DNA of 64,000 nt from Rhododendron vialii (GCF_030253575.1 NC_080559.1:33971501-34035500); one strand, 5' to 3'; numbered from the stretch's first letter, positions 1-12,029 are shown. A program made the numbers and translations. The notes: generated from the letters alone by a model not told the origin.

Positions 1-332
1 AAGACGGGCACTGGAGTACGAGGAGTCATGACCTGAGATGTATAGGAGTGTCGGTTACCGAATCAAATTGTGTATGGAATAATCTGCAGACAGCGGGCAA
101 CTGGTTGTTTGGGAGATGTTCATGGAAGCTCCGGACAGAGGGATTGAGATGGAGACCAGACAATGCATCATTGGGGTCTCTTCCTTTGTTGATTTTGTGA
201 CTGGATTTTCTCTAGGACGTGCGGCCGCATAAGGAGAGATGGAGTCACAGATCATGTCCTGCGAGGATGCGAGCACTCCGGTGCACCTAGGTGAGGGGGT
301 GCAAAATCATCCCACATGGGCGAGGGGGTGAT
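1..332 (+). mobile_element. 3' end of the internal region of a truncated LTR retrotransposon
   Basis: This stretch lies directly upstream of an LTR and ends in a purine-rich tract (about 320-332, cgagggggtgat) placed exactly where a polypurine tract should be. A similar purine-rich repeat occurs at about 291-302. No gag or pol protein motif is visible, so this would be the non-coding tail of the element; the rest lies left of the window. Assignment to Ty1/copia rests on the LTR termini and is inference. Confidence 0.5.
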
Positions 333-791
333 TGTTGGGCTTCACCCACGTGTGATAATTTATCGAGAGGGTGCTTGGTAATTATTCGCGTGTAGTTATA
401 TTATATTCGGTTTTGGTTAGAGAATCAAATCCTATGACAAGTTGGAGGAGTTCCATACTTGGCGGTATTACTATGGAAGAGTTTCCTTCTTGATGCATTT
501 CCTAGTCCGAGTAGGAAAAGGAATTATAAGGCAATAGGAAGCCTTGGAGGTCAAGACTTAATACTCTATAAATACCGAGGCGTATTTGAGATTTATGTGT
601 GACATAATGTGAGGGAGAGGGTGAGGCGAGTGCGGGGGGCCGAGTTGTGGCCTCCCGGAGAGGAACCGGCGTGTGGTTCCCAAAGAGTTTTTTCATCTTT
701 ATTGTATATTGTGTGAATATATAATTGAAGGAAGTTTTTCTCTGAAATCACTGCGTTGTTTGTGTGCATGGTGTCCTTCACGGTCCTAACA
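333..791 (+). mobile_element. LTR (probably the 3' LTR) of a copia-like retrotransposon
   Basis: The 459-bp segment starts TGTTGGGC and ends CCTAACA, the TG...CA form of plant LTRs. A TATA box (tctataaata, 565-574) sits where an LTR promoter should be, and the polypurine tract abuts the left end. The five bases on either side (gtgat and gaaag) do not match. That fits a 3' LTR whose partner is outside the window rather than a solo LTR. Confidence 0.65.
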
Positions 792-1887
792 GAAAGATCT
801 ATGTTACTGATCAGAGAAGTTATCCAGCCGGTTTAGTCAGAAGAATATGCTTGAAAAAAGTTACCCCATCTGGTAGGCCAACTTGGATATACAGGCGTTA
901 CGCACGTTTTTCCAACGAAATAAGACGACACCAGACAATCTTGTCTATCATTTGAGAAATTTTTGGGTGTCGGGCGGGTATAGTACACGCGGTATCCGAC
1001 GCGCGATCTCAATCGTCCAAATTTATTTCGAATGATCCGAATATTTGAGAGAGAAAAAAAAGGAGAGAGAATGGTCGGGTGAGGAGAGAGTGAGAGAGAG
1101 AGAGAGAGAGAGAGGGAATAGAAATCTGAGCCGTCTAAAACATGTTTGGATGGCTGGAACGCGCGAGGGTACCACCACCTGCTACCGCTCGGCACCCAAA
1201 AATTTCTCCCATCATTTGTGTGGTAAGCTATTAACTAAAAATATCTCCCTCTGTACAATGAACACCATAACAAAATAGAATAGGATTTTGTCACTAAGTT
1301 ACACAACATATGAATTTTGATCCCTTCCAAAAAACAAAACAAATATCTGATGCACACCAAGTGAAAACTAACAAAAACCCCAAATTCCACTCTCTTTTCG
1401 AAACCATATTTATGAATCCAGAATACAACACCACAATATCAACCAAGCTAAACAACATATATAGAATCAATTCAGTAATACTGTAAACCCCGATAAAATT
1501 TACATTTTTGTGTCTGGATAATTCTATATATGTCGCACGACTTGACAGCACGCGCGACATTCTGAACTCCTTTTTTTCTTTTTCTTCAAGTACTTGGCTT
1601 TCCAAGTTAGGAGAGCAAGCATAAATACCAAAGCTGTACTGTCTCAATCTTTAAACTCCAAAAGCATTAAAAAATATTGAGATTAAATTCTTTACACCGC
1701 TGGTGTAAATATTTGTTTCTTCCAAATCAATTATGTTGCGCCACGTCGTCATGTTTTATTGATTGTAACCACTGTTTTGCAATGTGGCCGGCGTAATGTA
1801 ATTGATTTAGAGTAAACAAATGTTTAAAGAATTTATTCTCAAAAACATTATCTTGTTCACTGGAACTTCATTATAGTGAACCAAACA
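792..1887. other. Intergenic stretch without a recognised gene
   Basis: AT-rich flank between the LTR and the 3' end of the SHINE-like gene. It contains a GA dinucleotide run at about 1079-1114. Open frames here, including a 117-codon one on the minus strand at 1294-1647, match no family I recognise and have no splice or promoter context. The part nearest 1887 would hold the 3' UTR of the downstream gene. Confidence 0.5.
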
Positions 1888-4044
1888 CTACCTAATCTCG
1901 TGGTCTTGATCAAGAAGTTCCTCAATCATTTGAAGCGCGATCCTCTCCTCTTCCTCCATCTCATGAGCACTCAAGCTTGGCCCGGCTTCCATGAATGCCG
2001 GAGAAAAGCTTGACGAGGGCAATGCCGCCGTTGCGTCCTCCCCAATGATACTGTCATTCCTCTTCTCAAGCTCGACCCTCATGACCCAATTCGAATCCGA
2101 GCACTCCCCGGCGTGCTTCTGCCACACCCCTATGTGGGAATTCTCAGTATCAAGCCTCAAACATGTGAGTGACGGGGACGGTGCTTTACTGCTTTTCCGG
2201 AGCTTCGCCCGTAAAATCTCCGACAGGGCGCCCGTGGAGGTGGAAGAGAGGGATGATGAGTCTTGATCAGTAGCAGCTGTCCCTGGATCTCCTTCTGAAT
2301 TCTGGGTTGTTGGGAAGTTGGTTTTCGCATTTCTTCCGTTCATTAAAATGGCAGCTTGGTCATATGCCTTGGCTGCCTCTTCTGCTGTGTCAAATGTACC
2401 TAGCCATACCCTTCTCTTCCTGCACGTGCCAATTCATCGAAGTTAATTCTCACGTTATTAATTCGAAATAAGAAATAACCCACTTTTTTAAGGAATCAAA
2501 AAGTTTTTTTTTTTTTTTGAGGTTTTATAAATAAAAAATTTGAAGAAAGAATGATAACAGTAAGTGATATTTTGGAAATACTTTAATGTTACTAAGAAAT
2601 TACTAAAATATATTACTAGCTAGAGGGAAAATGATTCTTTCGTGTGATGGAAAATGGAAAGTATTAATCCTATAGCACCTAGACTTGTGAATAAGTGATT
2701 TCCTAATTTATTTTATGATCTTTGCTAAACAGCAACTGAATAATAAAACGAAAATATATACTTAAATATTTGTCTAGTAACAAAATTTACAAGCAATGAG
2801 TCCATTGTATACATGCATTAATGCATATGGCTAGCATGATCTTTAGCACACCACACACTACAAGAAAAAGTATGTTCAGTAACAAAAAAGTGGCGACAAA
2901 ATTTAATTTCATCGCTAAATGAATATATTTGGCGATGAAAAAATAATTTTGTTACTGTTTTGACAACTTCCCCGACGAAATTATTTTGTTACCAAAGGTA
3001 CCTATTTGGCGATGAAATAAAATTTTCGTCGCCAAAAGAGTAAAAAAGGAGACGTAATTATTTTTTGTCGCCAAAGAACTTATTCGGTGACGAAAAAAAT
3101 ATTTCGTCGCCAAATGGATACCTTTGGTGACGAAATTTATGAATTATGCTTTGTCACCAAATATATTTCGGGCATAACTCTTTACTCAACTCCGATTGAG
3201 ATAATTTCAATTGGGTTTGAAAAATAACATAAAGAGCTACGACTTTCATGTTTATCAAAATTGTTAATTTGAATGTTTAATGGTTCAAAATGCCGCTCAA
3301 AATATATTTTAATATTAAATGTATGTGTTATATATTATATTGGCGACGAAAAATTTCGTCACCGATGGATCACCTTAGACAAGTCAAAGGAAATAATTTG
3401 TGATGAAATTTTTTGTCGTCAAAAAACACAATAGGTGACGAAGATAATTTCGTTATCAAGTCATTTTTTCGTGACGAAATTTTTTGTCGCCAAAAGGTAC
3501 TATAGGTGACGAAAAATAGATTTCGTCACCAGGTAAAAATCATCGACAATCTTTAGTCGACAAATTGTTTCACCTATATTATTTGTGACAAAAAATATGC
3601 AATTTGTAATGATTTTCATTCGTCGCCTAATGCAATTTTTCTTGTAGTGACACAAGAGAGGGAGAGAGGGATAGAGAGAGGTTAACTGCTGTGTTTGGTT
3701 CTCTTTTTGAAAAATTTTTGGATTTGGTTTTTAGAGTAATAATTTGAGAGAAATTAGGATAATGTTTTGAGATAGGGGTAATGAGTGAAGAGAGATAAAG
3801 AGAAAAATGATAATAATGATTGAAGAGAGGAGAGAAAAATAAGAATAATGATCGAAGTAATGAATATTTTTTGAGTTAAATATTTTTTTTGAAGTTTGAA
3901 TCCAAACAAGGCGTGTTTTTTAGAGAGAGAGTGGGGGAGGGAGAGAGGGAGCATGTGTAGTTACAGTAAAGGATGGCGAATTTCTGAAACCCAGGAACCC
4001 CAGTGGCGCTGCCTGACACCTCTGAACTTCTTTGATTGTACCAT
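1888..4044 (-). CDS. SHN1-like: SHINE/WIN1-type AP2/ERF transcription factor, two exons
   Basis: A nuclear ERF regulator whose Arabidopsis relatives (SHN1/WIN1 to SHN3) activate cutin and wax biosynthesis. Coding exon 1 is 4044-3965 and exon 2 is 2419-1888, giving a 203-residue protein; known SHN proteins are about 190-200. The donor (CT|GTAACT) and acceptor (GTGCAG|GAAG) join in frame to restore [13 protein letters not shown] across the AP2 domain. The AP2 domain covers about residues 6-63, with the [18 protein letters not shown] stretch and the YDQAA helix. The clade's middle motif ([11 protein letters not shown]...[10 protein letters not shown]...SNWVMRVEL) and C-terminal motif ([12 protein letters not shown]) are both present. 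The start is the ATG at 4044, because homologues begin [11 protein letters not shown]; the longer upstream frame is translated CT repeat in the 5' UTR. The 1.5-kb intron contains a CACTA element. Paralogue identity (SHN1, 2 or 3) is not resolved. Confidence 0.93.
2856..3649. mobile_element. Non-autonomous CACTA (En/Spm) element inside the SHINE intron
   Basis: The left end reads CACTACAAGAAAAA and the right end is its exact reverse complement, a 14-bp TIR of CACTA type. A 3-bp ACA target duplication flanks it (2853-2855 and 3650-3652), as expected for the superfamily. The 794-bp body is packed with short direct and inverted repeats built on gtgacgaaatt and tcgccaaa, typical of subterminal transposase-binding arrays. 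No transposase ORF is present. It lies wholly in the intron, clear of both splice sites. Confidence 0.92.
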
Positions 4045-4081
4045 CTTCAGATTCTTCACACCTCCCACCTTCCACAGAGAT

Positions 4082-4123
<42 letters not shown>
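4082..4123. repeat. GA/CT microsatellite in the SHINE 5' leader
   Basis: A run of about 20 GA units followed by GGA triplets, 40-80 bp upstream of the start codon. Read on the gene's strand it is a CT-rich leader, common in plant 5' UTRs and sometimes linked to BPC (GAGA-binding) proteins. Regulation by it is inference. Confidence 0.8.
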
Positions 4124-4125
<2 letters not shown>

Positions 4126-4694
4126 AGGAGGAGGAGGAGGAGTACGTACGTGCATAGAGAGAAACAAGATGTAGTTATAGAAGTGGCGATGATCATTAGC
4201 TCATGATCATTGATAAATACGCAACAACTTCAATTACTAGTACTTTTAACTCCATAAACACCCTGGCCCCCTCCCCTCCCCCCCGGGGGGAAAACGTCGG
4301 TGTAAAGTTGATTTCAAGTTTCAACTGCATTTAGTAATACGTATGAATCGTTAATCTTGACTTTTATGCCTTTTTCACAAGTCAATTATTCAGGTCGATC
4401 AGCTTACGCACAGTTCAACTAATCTTGAGATTTTTGTTGCCCGCTTATAGGCAAGACAAAATTCTGTATGAATTGACCTCAACAAATTTAATAGCGCATG
4501 AGACTTGAGAGTGTTCGAACCTAATCAAACCTTAGATGAGAACAAACCCCTAAATTTCGAGTTCTGCCTGATCTTGACTTCTTTGTAATCCTAATTCAAT
4601 GTAAGTGTGAAGTACAATTTGAGAATGGTTCCTCTACTCCTTTTTTGACTTCTTTTTTATTGGGTATAGAATTTTCGAGTTACATGTGGTTAAT
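4124..4694. other. Upstream region of the SHINE-like gene
   Basis: About 570 bp between the first exon and the LINE insertion, expected to hold the promoter of the minus-strand gene. A weak TATA-like word (gtatttat on the minus strand, about 4212-4219) lies 170 bp upstream of the ATG. No stronger element was recognised. A C-run followed by G-run occurs at about 4267-4290. The LINE inserted from 4695 sets the distance to any further upstream control DNA. Confidence 0.4.
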
Positions 4695-5300
4695 GTGTCA
4701 CATCATCAGACTAATTAGTATGGTTGGTAAGGTGTATAAGCTTCTATTTAAAGTTTTGACTGATAGATTAAGAAAAGTTCTCCCAAAGATTATTGGGGAA
4801 ACTTAGACTGCTTCCATTGGTGGAAAACAGATTCTTGATGGGGTCATAATAGCAAATTAAGTTATTGATTTCTGAAAAAACAAGACTCATGGTTGATTAA
4901 TACTAAAACTTGATTTTGAAAGGGCATATGACTGTGTTAATTAAGGATTTTTTATTGATATGCTTACAAAGGTGGGTTGTGGGAATAAGTGGTGTCAATG
5001 GGTTAAGGAATGTATTTTAGCGGTTTTGATGTCAATTCTTGCCAATGGATCTGCTACAAAAGAGTTTAAACTAACAAAGGTCTTAGACAAGGGGACTCAT
5101 TACCCCCCTACCTTTTCAATTTGGTTGTGGAAGCCTTAAATATTTTGCTGGAAAGAGCTAGATCAATTGGGTTAATTAATGGAGTTCAGGTGGGAACGAA
5201 TGGGGAGGTTGTTTCTCATTTACAATTTACGGATGATACACTGATTTTTTGCCAAAACAAGATGGAGGAAATGGTAGTTTTGAAAAGGATTCTCAGGATT

Positions 5301-6893
5301 CACTACTACAATAAACCATAAAGATCACAGTAATTAGCCGTGATTGTAAGTTTTTCATCACACTCCTGCTACAGTGATGGATCTAAGTGTGATTGTAAGT
5401 CACTCTCTTTTATCACGGTTATAAACCGTGATTGAAAGAGAGAAACAATCACGGCCAAAAGGCGTGATCGTTTCTCTTTTATCACGGTTATAAACCGTGA
5501 TTGTTTCTCTAGGGCGTGATCATTTCTCTTTTCTGAATGTGATTGTATGTCACTTTAGATCACGGTTTATAACCGTGATTGAAAGTTCAAATTGATCACA
5601 CTATCATAAACTGAGATGAAAAATCATTGCACGTGATCTTTTCTTTGTATCTACTAAACCATCTTTTCTTGTCATTGTCAAGTTTCGAACCCACGTACCC
5701 TTAGTTGATTTCCCAATCCTTTACCACTAAGCTAGCCAAGAACTTCTGTTACATTAGGAAAACAAAAATATTTATACTTACTTCTAAAGTGTGAAAACTT
5801 TTTTTTCCCCTTAAAATTTGCTGAATTTTTTGAAATGCAATTAACATGATATTAAAATATATAAAAATACACACATAAACATTGTTTAAAAATTTTTAAA
5901 AATACGACAACAAATCTTTTGCCAATCAAAATTAGTTGTTGGTCACTAAAAAATTTTCTTGGGGCAAAAAAAAAAGTTTACCTAATATGTCAAACGTATA
6001 CTTGGAAGACATCCAAAATAACTAAATTTCACTACTATAATAAACCATAAAGATCACGGCTCGCCCAGGTGAAAATCGGACACTAGTGGAATAGTTTGCC
6101 CATCGTCAAAGAAACAACTAAGCACTGGTGGAACCTAGTTGTGAGATTTGTCTTCTCTTTCACTCTCTCTCTATCTCTCTTTGGGCGTGAAGATGGATGA
6201 AATGTAAAGATTTTTTGGGATGAGTGTAATTAGGATTTATCTTCTTACCTTTTGTATAAAAAAAAAAAAAATTTTTTTCGAAGTTCTTAAACGACATCGT
6301 TTTCTCACATAACTTTTCAAAGTCTGCCTAAATGAGTACTAGCCCGCCCACGTGAAAATTCAGACTGCGCACCTAAATAGGTAGGCTTTTTATCTCACTG
6401 CAAGAGTGAGATCATTTATCTCACTTTTTTTGGTGCTAAAGTTTTTTATCACGCTACAAGGGTGAGGTCATTTTTCTTTTATCTCGCCACAAGAGCGAGA
6501 TCTTTTATCTCATTCTTTTCCGCCTTAAAATCTTTTATCACGCCACAAGGGTGAGATTTTTTCTCTTTTTTATCACGCCACAAGGGTAAGATCTTTTCTC
6601 TTTTATCTCGCCACAAGAGCGAGATCTTTTATCTCGCTCTTGTGAGCGAGATCTTTTATCTCATTTTTTCTGCCCTAAAATCTTTTATCACGCTGTAAGG
6701 GTGAGGTTGTTTTTCTTTTATCTCACCGCAAGAGCGAGGTCTTTTATTTCGTGCTAAAACTCACTTTTTATCTCAGCTTTGGACTTAAACTGAGATAAAA
6801 AAATTTAAGCACCACTTTTTATCACGTTTTCACTGAAAACCATGATCTTTGTGAATCTCCTTAGCCTGACGCATATCTATTATTGTAGTAGTG
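5301..6893. mobile_element. CACTA-type element nested in the LINE
   Basis: Both ends are CACTACTACAATAA in inverted orientation, with a 3-bp ATT duplication (5298-5300 and 6894-6896). The interior consists of subterminal-style repeats (atcacggttataaaccgtgat words on the left; tttatctcgccacaagagcgag words on the right) and no transposase. A second left-end sequence (CACTACTATAATAAACCATAAAGATCAC) starts at 6030, so the element is composite. Removing it rejoins the LINE reading from LKRIL into the segment after 6896. Confidence 0.88.
6030..6057 (+). repeat. Internal second copy of the CACTA left end
   Basis: The 28 bases here match the left terminus at 5301-5328 with one change (TATAATAAACC for TACAATAAACC). 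The sequence after it (ggctcgcccaggtg) differs from the one after 5328. Two related elements therefore seem to be fused or overlapping, sharing one right end at 6893. Confidence 0.8.
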
Positions 6894-6988
6894 ATTTTTC
6901 AACTCGTGTTTGGTCTGAAAATCAATTTCTCAAAGAGTGTGTTCTGTAGGGTTAAATGTCTAGATTAGGATATGAAAATATTAGCTCA

Positions 6989-7423
6989 TGTTAGAACTAT
7001 GGCTCATATGTTAAGTAGGAAGAGATACTAAGGAGTTCTAGAAAGAAGGCCAGATGCAGGAGCATAGAGGAGCGGAACGACGGCATCTGGCGCATTGCCG
7101 ATGATCTAGTGAAAGTAGACTTCGGCCCAGGCATTCCGTAATTGGGGGGTGCGGGGGGCGTAGCCCCCCACGGTCCTCCCGTGGTATGGTACCATATCGT
7201 ACAAGGGCATTTTTGGGATATAGGCCAAATCCGGTTAGGATTAGAATAGAGTAGTTATAAATACTTTATGTTGTAAACCCTAATTCATACTGTGACAATA
7301 AAGAACAGCAGTCGCTCTCATTCCCATGGACGTACCCGATTTTGGGGAACCATGTATATCTCTATGTTGATTCTTTATTGTTTATACTCGTAAATCATGT
7401 GCGTGTGTGTGACGATCCTAACA
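6989..7423 (+). mobile_element. Solo LTR, copy 1, nested in the LINE
   Basis: A 435-bp LTR from TGTTAGAAC to GATCCTAACA with a perfect 5-bp target duplication GCTCA (6984-6988 and 7424-7428). A TATA box (tataaata) lies at 7256. There is no polypurine tract before it and no primer-binding site after it, so it is a recombined solo LTR. A second copy of the same family is at 23932. LINE coding sequence continues on both sides. Confidence 0.93.
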
Positions 7424-8804
7424 GCTCAGATGATGGGTGTCGTGTGGGATCTCTCCCATTGAATTACCTTGGGCTCCCACTTGGTGCTAATCCTAGAAAA
7501 ATTCAAACTTGGCAACTTGTAGTAGATAGAGTGGAGAAAAGATTGGCAGTATGGAAGAGGAGATTTAGTTGACACTTATCAATTCAAATAATAATAATCT
7601 GTCTATTTATTTCATGTCTATCTTTAAGAAGTATGGGTTATCACATCAAGATTGACTCCCCAAATTACCATCTTCAGGCCGAACATCTACAATTTGAAAA
7701 GACATGTGTGAAATTGGAAATTCAGCTAATGAGGTGAGAAACATAATCTAAGCAAATTTCAAAATTCAAGTTAACTCAGGTAGTAATACATTGTTCTGAT
7801 AGCACAAATGGCTATGGGATCAAACGTTGCAAGAGGAATATCCTAGACTTTATTTGGCATCGATGCAAAAAGAGGAGTTGGTTTGTAATATGATCAATAT
7901 AGAAGGCAGTGGGGATAAGACTTTGTTATTTCGGAGGAGAATATTTCAGAGGGAAAGAGCATAGTACGATGAGTTAGTAGTAAGATTACAGAATGTAGTT
8001 ATGGAGCCGACAAGAATGGATGCAATACTTTGGATTGGTAATTCTAATAATATGTTTTTTGTGAAGTCAGTGTATGGTCTATGGGAAGCATATGCTTTTA
8101 CCCCCAATACTGGACTTGGATCTTTGTGGAGAAATTTTAGTCCTCCAAAGGTAGAGATTCTTGTTTGGCTGGTGTGTCAAAATAGAATTGCGACTAGATC
8201 TTTCTTGAATAGTAGAAACATTTTGTTGGGAATGAATGAGCAGGCTTTGACATGTCCATTTTGTCTACTGAAAGTGGAAACACTAGAGCATGTCCTGCTA
8301 ACGTGCTTGTTTTCTAGGCAAATTTGGTCGGAAATAGCTGAGTGGTAAAATATAGATTGGGTGATTCCTTCGAATCTATCGGGGTTATCTTCTTGGTAGT
8401 TTTCTTTTTGGTTCAGAAATCTGGAAAAATACTTTTGGGAGTGCTGTTTATTTGCAACGTTGTGGTCTATTTGGATTACAATGAATGATGTTGTCTTCAA
8501 CAACAAAGCTGCTGATCTCAACCAAGTGGTAAAATTAATCAAAATAAGGGCAGCTCTGTGGGTCAAAGTCAGATTTGATGTAAAGGTGTATACGGTGGAA
8601 AATTTCAAAAGACACCTTGATGGTGTTAGAAGACTCATGATTTAGATGTACTTTTTGGTGTAACTTTTTTTTTTTTTTTAATTTTCTTTTCCCTAGAGGT
8701 TGTAGTGAACTTTCTGGTTCTCCTTTTCATTTTACTCGATGTACCCTCTTCGAGTCTAATAAATTTTTTCCTTTGCCGAGAAAAAAAAAAGTGTCTCATC
8801 ATCA

Positions 8805-10842
8805 TTAAAGGGTATCAAGTCCTATCAAAATATGCTATCATTAACATTTTTTAGACTATAAAGAGAAATAAAATCTTTCTTTTTTTGCTGATAAAAAAGA
8901 ACACGTACACCATAAATAGAGGGAAGTGATTTGTGTTTTCTTCTTTATATCTGCATTCCTTTTTCTACAAATGTGAATTTATAATATTATTCTTGCTGTT
9001 TAATTTTTCACATGCCACAGAATAATTCAGTAACTTTGTATGAATAAAGGTAAAAAATCAATTAGAAAAAAAAAGATGAAAACTATTTGCCTTGGGCCTT
9101 TATTTGGGAGAATTATCTTTTTTGGGGTTTTAGACTTTTAATATTAATCTTTTTACCATGGTTTTGTTTTTACCCTTTTTATTGTTTGACTTGATGTGAT
9201 AAATAAATAAAAAAGGTAATATTATAATTGTTGAAAAATTGACGATAAACAAATAAGCAATACCAACAAAATGGCTCGTAAACGATCTCGATGGTTTGAA
9301 AAAAAAAAAAAATCTAAGGTAAAGAAAGCATGATGATCATATGATGTTAACAGAAAAGGATTTTGATGGAAAAAACGTAGGACTTGTTTGTTGTTTTTCT
9401 ACAAGTAACCATCAATGGGGATCCCGCGATCTTGGAGGCCAGACACTCCCCGTAGTGCACCCTACACAGCAAATTCATATAGTCTATTTTGGCAAATAAT
9501 AGTTCAGATATGTATGCTATTTTTTACCGGTAAAAAATTAACTTTGACCGATAAAAAATAACAAACATATCTGAACCATTAATTACCGAGATAGATGATC
9601 CGAACCAATTCCTCATCGACAGTAGTGATCAGGCAATATGTTTTGGTAGTGCAACTCCTCAAGTACTGAAACACATCACGTGCATGTGAAGTTAGTTCGG
9701 CCTCTACTACGTACTCCCTCCCGGACCACCTCCCGGACCCGAGGACTACAACCCTACAGGGGTATAGTACGTTATTTGAGTCGTTCATTAATTTATACAA
9801 TCAATAGTCTAAATCGATGTACATATATTTTTAGCAAATCTAGACATTAAAAACATTTTTTTTTTAAACGGCAAAAAGATTTTACTAAAAACTCTACATC
9901 CTTAGAAATTGATATAAAATTAAAGTGTGTTCTAGAGCGCAATATTGTCGGGGTGTTTGGGAGCCAATTATTTTTGAAATTCTAGATTGGAAATTGTAGG
10001 TTATAGAACCTTGAATTATAGTGGAAATATGTATAAGTGTTTGGATGATACATGCAAAACAGATTTTGCACAATTCATAATAAAAAATAAAAAGTAGGCA
10101 ACCAAACATGCCCTTCGAAATCCAAATTTTCAAATGCAATGCAAGATAGGAAAGTTGCAAGTTCGCCGTTTCATTACGCATTACAATTTAATTTTTATAA
10201 AGTCATATTGATAAAAATAAGAAGAAAAAAAAGTGCACAAGTATTAAACTAAGTAGAGTGTGAAGATTAGTTATTTAGTTTCTATTATAATCCTCTCTCT
10301 TCTTCTTCTTTTTTGGTAAATGAACGTTGCATTAAATAATAATTAGAAAGCGTTCACAGCCCGGGGATAAACAACCCCTATCGACCAAATCCGCATAAAG
10401 TAAATTAGCAATCCCTCTAGCTACTATATAGCTTGGAAGTTGTCATCAAATATTTTGAGAAAGCGAAAATCACATGGTTTCAAGGGAAAAGATGTACACA
10501 GCGTAGGTAAGGTGAAAATGACATATTAATGAAGAGGAAAGTGAAGGGTACCCTGCATTGAACAAAAAGAGACCTAATTAATTGTACTTTTTTTTCTTCT
10601 TCTTCTTCTTCTTGTTTTTGTGGTGAATAATAAAATATCTATGATGGAACTATATAGTTATATTGATTGATTGATGGATCTTAGTTAATGCCCTCAGCTC
10701 CCATGGGACAGGGCTAACTGGCTAAGTTAAATAGGAAGCCATTATTCAAGGGTTGTACCACTCCACCCATGTGGTCATTAAGGAAAACTTTCCAATTCAA
10801 CCACACCTCTTTTTTTTTTTTTTTTTGCATTCTGAAATGTTA
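8805..10842. other. AT-rich intergenic stretch with small inverted repeats
   Basis: No gene seen. Two small structures stand out. One is an imperfect inverted repeat at about 9509-9575, whose arms read ttcagatatgt and acatatctgaa. The other is a MITE-like block at 9951-10113 with ends GGGTGTTTGG and CCAAACATGCCC; no target duplication was found for it. The remainder is AT-rich with poly-A and poly-T runs. Short ORFs here look like chance. Confidence 0.45.
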
Positions 10843-11043
10843 CTCCCTCCGTCCCACTTTTAATTAAATAGTACGTTCCCTATTGGAATCCGTACATTTT
10901 CAAACAAAAAATATATATTTCTACATGCATGTTATTTTGTTATTTTGGTGTAAGAAAAAAAAATAATATGTAGAAATATACATTTTTGGGGTTTGAAATT
11001 GTATGGATTTCAGTAAGAAACATTTAAAGTGGGACGGAGGGAG
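10843..11043. mobile_element. Stowaway (Tc1/mariner) MITE
   Basis: The ends CTCCCTCCGTCCCAC and its complement (gtgggacggagggag) bound a 201-bp element with a TA duplication on both sides (10841-10842, 11044-11045). These are textbook Stowaway termini. The arms pair over most of the length, giving a foldback structure. Confidence 0.95.
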
Positions 11044-11045
11044 TA

Positions 11046-12020
11046 CTATGATCAGACCGGGCCACGTGCATAATCATTCAGCGGAATGTTTGCATCATGC
11101 AATCATCACTCTCAATTATCCTCTGCGCTGTCGTTGTATATTTTAGTTCTCGTGAATTTTAATAGTTAGGGATATTTTTGAAAGACGATTTCACGCTCGG
11201 TTTGTGTTTCACCACATGCTCATGTACACATGTGTATTATACGACTTTGGTTTGGCCAAAAAGACCGAGAATTCGTTTTTGATTTTTGAAAAAAAATTAA
11301 CTGAAGAAGATATTTAGATATAAATTTGAGTGGCTATCCATACAATAATTCTTCATGAATTCACTTTCCAAGAATGAGTTTTTTTAACAACGAGTAAAAT
11401 TTTTGAGAAGCACAAATTTAAAGTGTTTTAAGTTTTAAATCCATCAACGCATTTTGTTGCTGTGAACTTTTGCTTTGACGCCCGTTCCGGAACTCAAAAT
11501 AAGTACTTTTTTTAAGAAGGCAATTTTAAGCTCAAAAAAATGTGTTTACGCAAATAATTTTCTTAGCAATATGTATCTTGTTTGATAGACCTCATTGAGA
11601 TCTTTTAAACGGTACAAAAAAATTAAAAAATTATTTTTCATTTACATTATTTTTGAGTTTGAAAATATGAAATAAATATTTATTTTTTAAGAAGGTGTTT
11701 TGGAACAGAGACAACGACTTAGGCAAAATTCGATGTCACCTGTTTGCATGTGCCTTTTTTCAGGCTCGCGTCAATGATCCAAACCATTCACTTTTTAAAA
11801 TATGTCGAAATAGATCACGTCAAAATCAAGTTTATCGGATACCGTGGGATGTTGTTTTAGAACACATGCATTTTCTTGCTTTGAACTTTTGCTTCGACTT
11901 ACACGACGACTTGCCAACATGTGTTTTGAAGGTCTATGGTTTGCTTCGAAGATTGATCTATAGGTGACAAATTCTATTTCGTCTTCTTTTTTTTTTTTTT
12001 TCCAGTAATTTTCCTAATCA
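11046..12020. other. Intergenic stretch, nothing recognised
   Basis: AT-rich sequence with several T and A homopolymers. A 90-codon frame at 11695-11967 has no recognisable domain, no promoter signal and no sign of splicing, and is treated as chance. Confidence 0.4.
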
Positions 12021-12029
12021 CGTTGGAAT

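Larger units (their letters stand above)
4709..8790 (+). mobile_element. 5'-truncated L1-type LINE with nested insertions
   Basis: Degenerate reverse transcriptase runs from 4709 (frame ISMVGKVYKLLFKVLTDRL) through LRQGDSLPPYLFNLV to the catalytic-type box FTDDTLIF near 5228-5251. It resumes after the nested elements with YLGLPLGANPRK...VEKRLAVWKRRF (about 7461-7569) and a zf-RVT-type domain (7998-8346, SPPKVEILVWL...CPFC...EHVLLTC). It ends in a 10-A tail (8781-8790). A 14-bp target duplication with one mismatch flanks it (4695-4708 gtgtcacatcatca; 8791-8804 gtgtctcatcatca). Many stops and frameshifts make it dead. Without the two nested insertions the copy is about 2.05 kb, truncated at its 5' end as LINEs usually are. 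Confidence 0.9.

Noticed and set aside
1294..1647. 117-codon minus-strand ORF
   Set aside because: No family resemblance, no promoter, and it lies in AT-rich flank beside a transposon; most likely chance.
2870..3650. CRISPR-like array of short repeats
   Set aside because: The repeats are irregular, lie in both orientations and sit within a CACTA element of a plant genome.
4045..4167. Longer N-terminus for the SHINE-like protein, starting at 4167
   Set aside because: The extra residues are translated CT repeat (poly Leu-Ser), and all known relatives start at MVQ-KKFRG.
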